Shown piece by piece: positions 1 to 12,000 of a stretch of DNA of 64,000 bases. Made by a program: the position numbers and the translations under genes. The first letter of the stretch is position 1, and each line of letters starts with the position of its first letter. The notes beneath the pieces were generated by a model. That model saw only the letters and a program-made list of their open reading frames with translations. It had not been told where the DNA came from and made no database searches. The stretch covers positions 1,029,001 through 1,093,000 of the forward strand of contig JAFBJZ010000958.1 of assembly GCA_016785225.1 (NCBI GenBank), read 5' to 3'. This stretch comes from Psettodes erumei (lineage: Eukaryota; Chordata; Actinopteri; Pleuronectiformes; Psettodidae).

Positions 1-894
1 AATAAATAGAGCCTGTTGGTCTCAAGCTTTCTAAGCTTCAGGAACTGTAGGTCTCAATCCTGTAAGAAGGATTACATTTGCTCCATTCACTGCCACTGAC
101 AAACAACTCTACATAATGTATACTGCATGTATGATTAACGATTTCAGCTTCTTTTAAAAGCTATTTACTGTGTTTCTGTTAACCCAACATCCTTCTAGTT
201 CTCACTTCATGTCACTTTCTGTAAAGACTGTAAAAATCTGTGTTGTACATGTCCAGAGTACTCATTAAATTCAGAACTTTGGAAGCAAGTAAATACAGAA
301 GTGATTTTGTACTTGTGTATGTAAGCTCAAAATCAAATTACCCATCACTTTCACCCAACAGCAATAAGTCAACTCACCTCATGCGACCCTCAAACAGTCT
401 GAACCTGTCATTTAGAAATGAGACATTTTATAAAGAGGCAGATTTAATAAACTCCTGTCAAACACAGTGTGGATGGATACATCTTGAGGCTACAAATACA
501 TAGGAAATGATAGGCTTACTCTGTGTAATCAACTAACTGGAACCCTGAAAAGCACAAAATCATTTGATGGCACGCCGTCAGGCGAGGGGTTATTTGAGGA
601 TTCCAGCTTCAATAAAAGTATCAGTCAGTAGAAACTTTTCTCCACCAGGCTGTAAAATTAAGCCCAACACTAGTAAATTTTGATAAGATATAAAACCGCT
701 GCAAGTACATCAGGTTTATGGAGCTTCCAGTTTTGACATTGGACTTTTTAGTCCAGTGTTAAAACAAATAGCTGAGGGTGGCTGACATCAGAATTCTTGA
801 TAATGAGCTCACTGTAACGGGCACTGTGCATTTACACATTACATTTACGTTCCATTCCTAAACAAAAAGGACTATTCAACCTTTGCTGAAAATG

Positions 895-1160
895 GTACAG
901 TAAATAAGGCCCTACAGCCAGCAGCAAGTTAGCTTAGCTTAGCTTAAAGTGCCTTGGGATGTTGTATGTGTGTTGCAATTTGGCACTGTATAAATAAAGT
1001 TGAACTGAATTGAAATAAATTGAATATAATGTGTTCATAGGTGAGTTTTACAGGTGCTCCTAGATAGATTTTGTTACCTTTGGACAGAGATAAGCTAGTG
1101 GTTTCCTGATTTCCAGTCTTTATGGTAAGCTAAGCTAACCAGCTGCTGAATGTAAGTGTG
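895..1160. repeat. Degraded fish MITE/SINE remnants
   Basis: The core gttagcttagcttagctt (near 925) recurs in inverted form near 1125 (taagctaagctaacc). Between them lies a tail-like segment (about 945-1015) with a 'cactgtataaataaagtt' stretch and ATTGA-like repeats, which resembles the 3' tails of common fish SINEs. The family assignment comes from pattern recall, not from a search. Confidence 0.5.
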
Positions 1161-2102
1161 ATACGAGAGTAATTTTGACCTTTACGTTCAACATGAAGAA
1201 AGCGAATAAGTGTATGTCTTTTTCTTTAAGTTTGTAGAGAGCTGTGGGTGGCCCAGACACAGCAGAAGAACAACCAGAGGACGTATCAGGCTGGCATTCA
1301 CAGACATTGAGCAACAAATTATGAATAGGGAAAAAAAGGAGCTTCTTGCTTTGTCACCACTTTACTTAAGTTGTTTTCAATCTTCCTTTCACTTAAGGTT
1401 CCAGCGCCTGCAGCACAAACTGATGGGGCAAGTCATCAGTGAGCTAGAGCCAAGCGTCTCTGCAACTTCATGCATCTTTGCCCATAGGCAGGGACATTAA
1501 AAGCTGGCAGCCGAGCACTCATTCACAACGGGCCATCAGAATCTGTCAGTTTTGGCATGGTCTGAGACACAGGGAGACAGTATGTCATCAGTAATTACTG
1601 GAAAACACTGCAGATCACAGCAGGCCAAGGTGTGTGTCTGAGTGTGGGGCAAGAGACATCTTGCTCTGTGAGGGCTCTGTGCTGAATGAAACACATTTTC
1701 CCAAAAAGATCAACTTAGTAGTCACTCTATTAAACAGTACCAAAAATAAATGAACAAAATCCTGAGACCTTGTTAAAATTCAATTCAGTCAAAGAGTTCA
1801 TTATTGGTGAGTTCAAATATATGTTGGTCTTAAGAAAAAGTACATCACTTTGTGTGGTGACATCCAAAATGGTCAGAGATACACTGCAGTAATATTTCAC
1901 AGATTTTCTACTGCTGATGTTGAGAGTGACTTCACTTCTATATAGGTGTGACCTGATTTTTTTTTTCTTTCTTTTGAGACTGCAGAAATATTACAGCACT
2001 TTTGTTAACTGTAGTCAACCCTTGATTGACTGTGAGCACACTCTAGTGGATGACTGGAATAATTACATTCCCACTTGAGGTTAATTTTGTTTTACTCTAT
2101 GC

Positions 2103-2163
2103 AGGTATTTTGCTGTGGCTGACTTCCTTGTTGCCTCTTCATGGTTTCCATTTGCCTGTGGGA

Positions 2164-2165
<2 letters not shown>
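2103..2165 (-). mobile_element. Short remnant of the R4-like LINE
   Basis: About 63 bp match, with scattered changes, the LINE segment at about 30813-30874. Both contain the landmarks ggctgtggctgac and ccatttgcctgtgggatc. The match stops where the (CA)n tract begins. Confidence 0.6.

Positions 2166-2210
<45 letters not shown>
2166..2210. repeat. (CA)n microsatellite
   Basis: An almost pure CA dinucleotide tract of about 22 units, directly adjoining the LINE remnant at 2103-2165. Confidence 0.95.
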
Positions 2211-2212
<2 letters not shown>

Positions 2213-2972
2213 GGAGTCCATGACTGGGATGAAGGTAGGCTGTATGACTTACTATGATGTATCAGTTCAACATGGCACACAAGCAGTGTTCTTCCTTTTT
2301 TTTAAATAAAAGGCATTTTCATATTTTGGTGGTACAGATTTCAAGTTTTTATAGATTTGGTTCACAGAAGAATCACATATGTAACTGAGCAAACTTCCCT
2401 AGATGAGAAAAATCTTTAAAAAGTGGCTTAAATAATGGTAGAGTACAAAAATAACAGAGTTTATCACAAAAGTGTGTGTTTTTTTCATATGAGGAAAGTA
2501 CAGTGGCACAGCATTTTTCTTGTAGAAAAAATAAAATAAAAAAGTTCCTCCTTTTTTTCTTTGTTGGTTGTTTTGCAGCAGAAGCCGATTAGAAAATGAT
2601 ACATTCACTGGCTTTCTTCGTCCCACTGGCAGAAGGCACTAAAGAGCAGAGTTGGATCAACTAGTACTTGCACTTATGGCTTTTTTTCAGTGTTTGCCCC
2701 ACAGGATGATACAGTAAGTGCCAGAACCTTAAGACAGTCACAGAAAAGTATGTAAATGTCCTGATGTGGGTTCAGACAAACACCATAACTGTTTGCAAGT
2801 GCTAACTGATCCAAGTTTGCAAAAGGAGTTCGGGTTGAACTCAAAACCAGCAGTAAGTGCCCTGAAAATATAACGGATGCACATAAGAGGTACTCTTCAG
2901 TCCCACTGTCAGGTCTGAAAAACCGAGCTGATCCCCAGACCTGCTTTGTAACGTCGGGACAAAAAGGCGGTT

Positions 2973-3084
2973 CTACTGTGCCAGTCCTGCATCTTTAGCC
3001 ATGCTGTAGAAGATTCCTCTCTGCGATATGAGGTTCGTAGGAGTGTCGAACTCTGCCACCTGTCCCTTGTCCAACACCAGCACT
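2973..3084 (-). CDS. abcc3: abcc3 exon 31 (stop codon)
   Basis: 112 nt, phase 2 in, ending in TAG. Encodes LVLDKGQVAEFDTPTNL and GIFYSMAKDAGLAQ, the C-terminus that resembles ABCC3 most closely. Confidence 0.95.
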
Positions 3085-6000
3085 CTGCAAGATGAGAGAA
3101 GAGACAGCAGCTCAGCCACAGAGTCTGTGCGAGTCTCAGAACAATGCTGACATAGCAGTATACATCTGCACGTGACGTTTTCCTTTAGTGCGCGTGTGGA
3201 TGCATTTTCCCAGGCTATGGCGCATATCATTACCGCATTATCGATATATACGAGACTGTACAGGGTTTACAACGTGTAATCACTTTAAATTTCTATTATT
3301 GATTTCTAAGTTAAAACACAATACTGATGTGCACCTTCACACAGGTTTACCTACAGCGTATATGAAATAAAGGAAATCAATCTGTGATTTCCCACACTTT
3401 CCTGTAGCCCTTTTCAGATGTGGAATGTGAAACATTGCTGGTTTACTCTGCCTGTTAAAGTGACGGATTTTACAGCTTATTACGGCTTTATATGGACATG
3501 ACAGAACCAGAAAGCTGAGGTGATAATGATAATATAAATGACACACGTGCACACTACACAATGTGATACATGGTCCTCCTTTACGATGAAAGTTGCTCTA
3601 GATCATCTTTCTTCTTGTTTCTGAGTGAACGATAACACGTTTGATCTTTCAGTTTGAAATACCTGAGAGATTTCCCCCACTGCATGTATCTAACCTTGTG
3701 TAATCCATTATTGTGTTGAGTCTGTGTGCGATGGTAAAGACGGTGCAGTCTTCAAACTGAGTCCTTATTGTGGACTGAATGAGATCGTCCGTCTCCAGGT
3801 CGACGGCAGCTGTGGCTTCGTCCAGGACGAGGATCCTCGTCTTCCTCAAGAGTGCCCGAGCCAAACACACTAGCTGCCTCTGGCCCACACTGAAGATGCA
3901 ACAGCACACAAAACATGAGTCACAGCATTAGAGACAGCTAATGCAGATTTGTCTAGCTTCAAAAAGCATTCTATCAAACATGGTTTACTGAACATCCATC
4001 TCCTCTGAACCTACCTCAGATTCTCTCCTCCCTCTGAACACTCCAGTTCTAGTTTTGCGGGCTGGTTGCTGATGAACCTGTGGAGGTGGGAGTGCTCCAG
4101 AGCTTTCCACACCTCCTCATCACTGCACTGCTCAAAGGGGTCCAGGTTCATCCTCAGTGTCCCAGAGAACAGTACAGGCTCCTGTGACAGAGGAAAGCTG
4201 GGAGGTTAGACAGATTGGCAGACGAACCACTGACCAAAGAAATTTGGTGAAAAGTGAACATTGATTACTGGTGTTGTACAAGAAGACCCAAGAGTTCTCA
4301 GGTCTTTTACAGGTACAACATTTCTTTTCAGAACTGATTACTCTATGTCAGAAAAACATCCCAGGGATTTAAGCTCTGTCAAAAACCTTTACTTTACAGA
4401 ATAAAAGGATGTGTGTGTGTGTGTGTTGTGTACCTGTGGAATGATGGTGAGTCTGGACCTCAGGTCATGCAGGCCTATCTCAGCTATCTTCACCTCGTCG
4501 ATGGTGATGTCTCCTGCTGCAGCTTCCAGCAGTCTGAAGAGGCAAAGCGTCATGGAGGACTTCCCAGCGCCTGTGCGACCCACAATACCGATCTGTCCAG
4601 AAGCAGAAGCCTCGGTGAGCTAAGATCCTTTGTTTTCCCAGGATCCCTTATTGATCGCCTCACCACACCCTCCCCACCTTCTCTCCTCCCTTGACGCTCA
4701 GAGACAGGCTCTTCAGGACGAGGTCTAGTCCCTCTCGGTACCGAACGCTGTAGTCCTGGAACTGCACGTTTCCCTCTGAGGGCCAGTCAGGAGGGGGCTT
4801 CTTGTCCTCCACCTCCCAGGGGGCCTGTGATCACCAGCGCAGCATTTCTGACCAGGAAAACTTTCTGAACAACTCATTAGCCTGCTCAGCTTTTTGCAGA
4901 ACAGATTTGTTTATCACGCTCAAAGCTCGACTCAGAGCAGCCAAACATTTATTTCACCTCTGGGACAAACTGGATGCTTCAAACAAAGGCTTTCACTAAC
5001 AACTATACCAGCTACAGAAGGGCACTTACTGTGATTGCAGCTGAAAAAGTACACTGTGTACAGTACAAATGCCCTGTTTGTTCAAGGTAACAGAGGGGCC
5101 CTTGTTAGCATAAGGTAATCTAACATTTCTGGATCTAGTTATAGTTTATAGGTCCTCTCTCTGTTAAGAACGGGACTTGGCTTTGCGCTGCTGTTACAAA
5201 GCAGAAATTTACTCACATTCTAAAAAAAAAAACTGTCCTGCTGCCAACAGTTTATTTTTTGGAAAGCAAACACATGCACAGTCCAACTTAAGCTTGCGTG
5301 GTGTATTAGAAAGAGACAGGACTGGACACATTCCCCCCGTACACACTCGCACGCTGCACAACATACCTCTGTCTTGGTCTCAGAGTACTCCTTCACTCTC
5401 TCCACCGCTACTATGTTGCTTTCCAGATCTGAAGTCATTCGTACCATCCAGTTCAGAGACATGGTCACCTATAAAAAAACAAACCAGGCTTTAAAGTGCT
5501 GCTTCAAAGGTGTATTCGTACCCCGGGGGGTTGAGGAACTAAATGTAATTGATACATAGTTGAAAAAAGCTAAAATTAAGGGATCTCAATAGTTATCTAA
5601 AATGAACAGATTAACAGTTGAAGTTGTTAGACACAGGTATGATGAAATCCACTTTTAGATAATTGATTCGAGCTGAACATGTGTACAGACAGAAACACGT
5701 TGACGGGTGGTCTGAAGAATGAACGGGTGCATTAAGTTCAACTGACGGGGGTACCTCAGACAAATATGTTTGGGAGCCACTGATGTACTTTATGGCTATT
5801 TCACCCTGAGCTATAATTGTAGGAGTTCAGTGGATAATGGCTGAGACTAACAATTCTTTTCAGTGGTGATGAAAGTGCAGTTGTACCCAATTTGACGCGT
5901 TCAGCCGTTCAACCAACAATGCAGCAGAAACATGAAGAACGGTGGGATGTACATTGTCTGTGGGGACTGAGGAGAGTAATGCAGATTTTTTTTTTTGCGT

Positions 6001-9000
6001 GTGTTGTGATTATGCTTTGAAAACGTGCTAATCTCCCTCTCCCCCTTAGAGTTCCACTTCCAGAATTGGCTATTTTCATGGAGTGCACACATGATTGCAG
6101 CTGCTTGTCACCAGCGGTTGCCACTTAATTAATTCGACTGAACCAAGTGACCAAGGAAGAATTCACTATGAGTTTAATTCAAAAGGCTTTAAGCAATAAC
6201 CATATGTACTGTACTTGGTAAAGGGAAAACATGTGTGAGGTCATGGCAAAAATGTTGTAAATGTAGAAGTACCCATATGCTCTTTTCCCTCAGTAGGCAC
6301 CCTATTTATATAAGCCCTGCAGGAGAGGGGTGGTGAGTGCCAGAGTGGGGGCTTTCTTTTGTGTGAGGAACACCACAGTTGGTTAAAGAGTGGAGGTTTT
6401 TTTTCTCCACCTCATAGTTTGTTTTGAGAACTCAAAATATAAGTGAGGCCATTTTCATTCAGAGCCCCCAGACCATTGTGAATTTCCTTTTTTTTTGCCT
6501 GCCAGAGTTTTTAAATTAAAATTAATGAGCTGAGGTGATAAAGAGGCTGTGGTGATAACCAGACGGCGTCTTGGCCTAACTAACTTCAGCTGCTGTATCA
6601 AGTCATTCGCTGTGCGTGACAGCTCAGTGCTACACGCCGCTGACATAAGCGTGGTGGGTTTGTATCGTACCTGGAGGGCGTAGGACACCGACAGACCCAC
6701 GAGGCCGGGGTTCAGACTCTCCTTTCCAGTCACAGCAAACACAGCGGCAAACAAAACGATGCAGTTCCCAATGAACTCAATGCGCACACCGAGCCACCTG
6801 TATGACCGCAGAGTGTAGCAGCAGGGTTAGCGACAAGTGTGCCCCACGCGAGAACTCAGGAACTCAGCTTCTGGTATAAACGTGTGAATGTAAAAAATAT
6901 TCATTGATAAAATAAATTAGCATGGAGTCAGAAAAATAGTGACCTTACTGTTGGGCTTTGACTGCTGATTAAAAAAAAGCATCACTGATTACTGTGAAGT
7001 GCCCCAAAGTTGTGTTGATTTATCCTTCAAATCAAGGTCTCATATATATAAGTTAAAAAGCTGCTAAAATTACCAGTGAAACTAAGGATGGCTGCATTAC
7101 ATTTTCCAGTTTCTAACATTGTTTACAACATTTATTTAGTGAAAGATGCCAGCAGCTGTGTTCCAGTGTTGAAATGCTCTCTTGCCTCTCTCACCATCTG
7201 TGCTCAGCCACTGGTCTGAAAGGAATGGCAGCTTACGTATGAATAGAATATGTGCATTTCCCAAAATCAAAAAATGATTCCTCTGAAGCCCTGACCCATC
7301 ACACCAGCGGCTGTGCCAGAAGGGGGTGGGGGATGAAGTGTTTTCAACAGCGCTGGAACACAGCAGGCTGTTCTGCAGGACACGTACCTGTTGGACACTA
7401 TACCAGGGTAGTAACTCTTTTGGTTCTCATCCACTTTCATATCACTCATCAGAACAAAAGCAGAGTGTCTGCCGTAGGCTCGGATTACGCTAGAGCCAGT
7501 GATGGTCTCAGAGAAATGGGAGTATATGGGAGAGCGGCTGACCGACTCCAGGCGCTTTAGCTGCCGAGACGTTGCAACGTAAAATCTCTAGAGGCGTCGA
7601 GGGTGGGTGGGGTGGGGGGGTGGGGGGGGGAGACAAAGGCAACATTATGACTGCACAAGACATCACAGATCTTCAGATATTTAAAAAAAAAACAACAATT
7701 ATGATGCGCACAGACGAGCCCACACACATACACACTCGCAAGCACTCGGAGGAATAAAGAAAGCCTGTGTGAACAAACCACCTGCAGTGTTCCCTTTGAT
7801 ACTCCAGTTTCCACATTGTTGATGAGGTGCCAGATAATGTTACGCAAGCTGCTCAGAGGTGCTGAGCGCTATCTCTACCTGGAAAACGGCTCACCTGTGT
7901 TAACCTCGGGAATGTTTTCCGCTCTGCGCTGCATGCAGACACACTCATCGTGTTATCAGTGTAGAGATTTTCTATTGCATAACGACTTCATCCATGTTTT
8001 CCACAAGGCCCAGAGCACTGGTGATTTTTTTAACTGCAGGTGTTTTGTTTTTCATCACATTGTATCGACATCTCATTTCTAGTCTAGTGAATTCAGTTAT
8101 TTTGAAAATGTTAAAAGCTCTAAGCAACATTTCTGATTCCCTGATTACCTATGATCATACAGTGGCGTTCCATTCAGACAGAGGCCCCTTCACTAGTATG
8201 ATTACAGACAAGTGATGCAGCAAGGACACAGGCCATGCAGGATGGATGCCATGACAACAGCCACAGGAATAAATGTGTTAAGATGGTAGATTTGAGTCAT
8301 TTGGAGGTCCGGTCAATGTAAAAGAAGAGAGCACACAGACCACGCCACATGAATCTCCACTCTGTGATCACTTCAATGACTACCTGCATTCATAAGTGTG
8401 AGTATGTGACGCTTTGAAGCCTTAAAGGCTGAAATATAAGCCTTCAGCGAGTTGGCAATTTACATCAGGCAGAGTGACGTTGAAGGTGCTGCTGTCTGTC
8501 AGACTGACAGCTGATTTGGTTTGGAATGCCAAACACTGTGTGATCTCTACCCAGCGGGGGCTAGAGGGGTGATTCAAAATAACCTTTGACGTGACGGCCT
8601 CACCTACACTCACCAGCTCTTAACCTGAACATGATATGAAGATGAAGACAAAGAACCATGACCCATTCATCTTAAAGATAATCTGAATCAAATATTCTAA
8701 CATTCTAAATTATGCAAACCATGAGCAATTACTTCCAGTGTTGATCTGGAATTTGCTTGATTATGATTAGTATCCGCTAGTTAACTAAAGACGCTAAAGC
8801 TGCAGTGATGAAAACCGTGTGCCACCGCTAACAGCTGCTGCTCTCCGGCTCCCAGAGTTCACCTGGCCCTGACGCTAAAGTCCCCGAAGGGTTAGACAGA
8901 GCTGCTCCCGTGGCAGGAATAACCTGCAAGACTGGAAGAACATTGAAAATGTTAACCTACTCAGGAGAATTCAACAGAAGTGTCCAGGTTGTTTTAGATT

Positions 9001-12000
9001 TTAAGCTCTTGGATGAGCAGCGAAACATCTTCCTTCTTCATCTTCTGGGTTACCTTTGATTCAGTATGAATATTATGAATCTGCATTGTGACATTCTGAG
9101 AGGTTATTTCTGCCTTCAGAACAGCCCTGCCTCTGTGAATGAACGGTACACTAGTAAAATTTCTACTCACCAATAGTAACGCAATCACTTTGGCGAATCC
9201 GACTGAACCGACAAGACTAGAGCTCCCACTGCACCAAACTACAAACTGAGCGGCTACAACTACTGGACTAGCAGAGACCAGACCGCGCTTTCGCTACAGT
9301 TAAACGACCATCGACTCAACCGCATGCAGCAGTCTAACCAGCACGCACTCAGCAACACTCTCAGACATGCAATGTTGTATTAATGAGTTAGCAGACTCGT
9401 GGCCTATTTACCTGAACCCACCAATAGAACACCATTAACGGGGCTATGACTATGAGGAACATTGGGGTGAGGGCAGAGCATATGAGCAGCACATTCAGTG
9501 TGTACCAGAAAGTGCGCATCCATATGTCAATATTTTCTGGGATGTAGGAGTCTATAGCATCCACGTCTTTGCTGAAGCGGTTCAGCAACCGCCCAGTGGG
9601 GGTGCTCTCGAAGAAGGCCTGCGGAGCGCGCAGGACCCCCTGGAGCAAGTTGCGGTGTGTAAGCTTGGCGGCCCGCAGCATACTGTAGGCCCGGCACAGC
9701 AGGCAGTTAACCAACAACAGCACACCTGCGAGAAGGGGGTGGGAGGGGGGGGGGGAAGGTCAAGCGTGACAACACAACAACACTTGCGTTTAATGGATTA
9801 GGACCCATTCCTCATGTCCAATGACACCGCAGCGCCCGCTGTCAGTGCAGGCTTCACAGACACATTTAGCACCTCATGAGACGGAGTAGAGGGCGATGTC
9901 AGTACAAATATTATACGTCCTATGACGTGCTGCTTTCACTTTTCTCCCCTAATGAAATCAGTCTTAGAACTAGTTGTTTCTTGCGTATCACACAGCTGGA
10001 AATGTGTCAGGGCTACGCTGGTTTTATAGCTGATGAGAGTAGCGATGACTATGACTCATGCAGGCTGCTGCTTTAGCTTCATATCTGTATTTATGCTAAT
10101 TAAAATTGCTTTCCCTCCTGGTCAGTACAGATACAGATACAGTAAAAAACTAAATTCACACTGCACCTCAGTAATACATGTGTGCTGTGTGTGTGACAAT
10201 GTAGCATCTTCTTTTATTGTTGGGATTAAATCAAACCCTAACCCTCAACTAGAATTAAAAAATAGACTCTTATGATGTAAAACACATCAGGACCTTTTGA
10301 AAGGCCTAAATTGAGGATAATGTGAGAGCTTCTCAGATTTTTAAGATCCACAGACACAAACTAGCTTTTTATCGAACCAGCCAACTACGCTTATATTATT
10401 CTGGCTAAGAACTGAGGACAGACTTGTTCCATCTTTCACGGACAACTCAAATGGCTGCACATTACACGCCAGTGTCATAACCAACTCCGACACATCGCTC
10501 GTGCGGTCCCTGAAAACAAATCTCAACACCCTGGAGTTGTATCAACACTGGTCCGCCACTAGAGGGAGGATACGCATCACTAAAGCCTCAGTAATGTTAC
10601 ATTCGTTCCCTCTTTCCTCGAAAATGCCACTCAGATCAGGTTTGAATGAATGAAGGCCAGCTTCAGTATAGTGTGTGCATACTGGGGCAGGGTTGTATAG
10701 TTCAACGTGACCGTGTGGATGTCTTGATTGGTGTGTGTGTGTGTGTGTGTGTGTGAGTGAGGAAGCAGGCTGCGGGCAGGACAGCAAGTGTTTCAGCTGC
10801 GGAGAGAGTCAAGTGAATTCATGGTTGAAAATAAAGAGATAATCGGAGCAGCAGACGCCTGTCACGGACAACATCGCAGGCTATGGAGAAATGAAAAGCC
10901 CAAACTGGAAGGTTAAAGAAAGATGCTGCGCCAACGTGCATGCGGCATGCGATGCCAGGAACAGGAGGAGGGACACAGACAGGAGGAACAAAGAGGAAGG
11001 TCTGGCACAAGAGCGACATTTTTCCTGAGTACCTGGACAAAGATGTATATGAAAGCCAGGGGCACAATGACAACAGCAAAGATGGGCGTGCTGGAAACAA
11101 TAACGATCATGGTGGAGAGAGAAACGAAGAACGTGCCCAGGAACATGAGCACGGTGGCCGGGAGAGCCTCGTCTATCACGTAGATGTCCTTGGAGAAGCG
11201 GTTGATGAGGCGTCCTATAGGCGTGGTATCAAAGAAAGACTGGGGCGTGTGGAGTTTGTTGGTGAGCAGGTTACAGTGCAGCTTCCTGGCTGCGCTGATG
11301 TTCCCCAGGGCTAGAGTGAAGGAAGAGATCATGACCAGGACACCTGGGATGAAGTGGAACCAGAGGAGGAGCAGGAGGAATAGTAGAGTAAAAAGAAGGT
11401 TTATGTTAGTTGTAGACACAGGCAGCATCTGTCCTGAAGATAAAGACATCAGGGTAACAGTTCACTGAAAAAGGAACAGTGTAACATCATGCGTCACAGC
11501 CCCCCAGTTTTCAGCCAATACAAACCACCAGACAATATTTGTTTGATACACAGTTGGCCCTTTCAGTCTGCAGCCCACATCATCTCTCCAGTGAGCTTAT
11601 TGCAAAATAAACCTTTCAGCAACGAGAGGCTGTGTGGGTGGAAGCAGCATTTGACACCGTGGAGTTAAAGCAGCTGCTCAGGTTCAAAACAGTTTCAGCA
11701 CCATGACGTAGCAGCACATTAAACTTGAAAACAGCACTTTGCATAGACACTAAAGACGTAAAGATGAATTAGGAGCTTGTGCTACATTCAGAGCTTACTG
11801 CATCAATCAGCATCCCTTACCTTGTGCAATGCCCAGTGCTGCGTACACCCCCACCCTCATATGCACATTCTCCTTAGTCTGATTTCTGGAGGCATCATTG
11901 GTCCACTGGCTGAGCCAGATGTTTGCTCCGATGGCCGCGGCGCTCTGGCAGCCGTACAGAAAGCAGATGAGCACCGACAGCAGCGGTCCCACTGCCTTGG

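Larger units (their letters stand above)
1..2972. other. 3' flank of abcc3, no gene seen
   Basis: No open frame here resembles a known protein. The stretch holds the abcc3 3' UTR (just below 2973), degraded MITE/SINE pieces around 900-1150, a small LINE remnant at 2103-2165 and a (CA)n tract at 2166-2210. I could not fix the abcc3 polyadenylation site. Confidence 0.6.

Noticed and set aside
6455..6787. Longer reading of exon 25 past its donor
   Set aside because: The frame continues into the intron only by chance; the donor after VSYALQ is needed for the join with exon 26.
10230..10245. Telomere-like ccctaaccct motif (also a ttagggtta near 44090)
   Set aside because: Fewer than three units, expected by chance in AT-rich introns.
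10940..11314. 124-codon plus-strand frame rich in charged residues
   Set aside because: Antisense shadow of abcc3 exon 23a.
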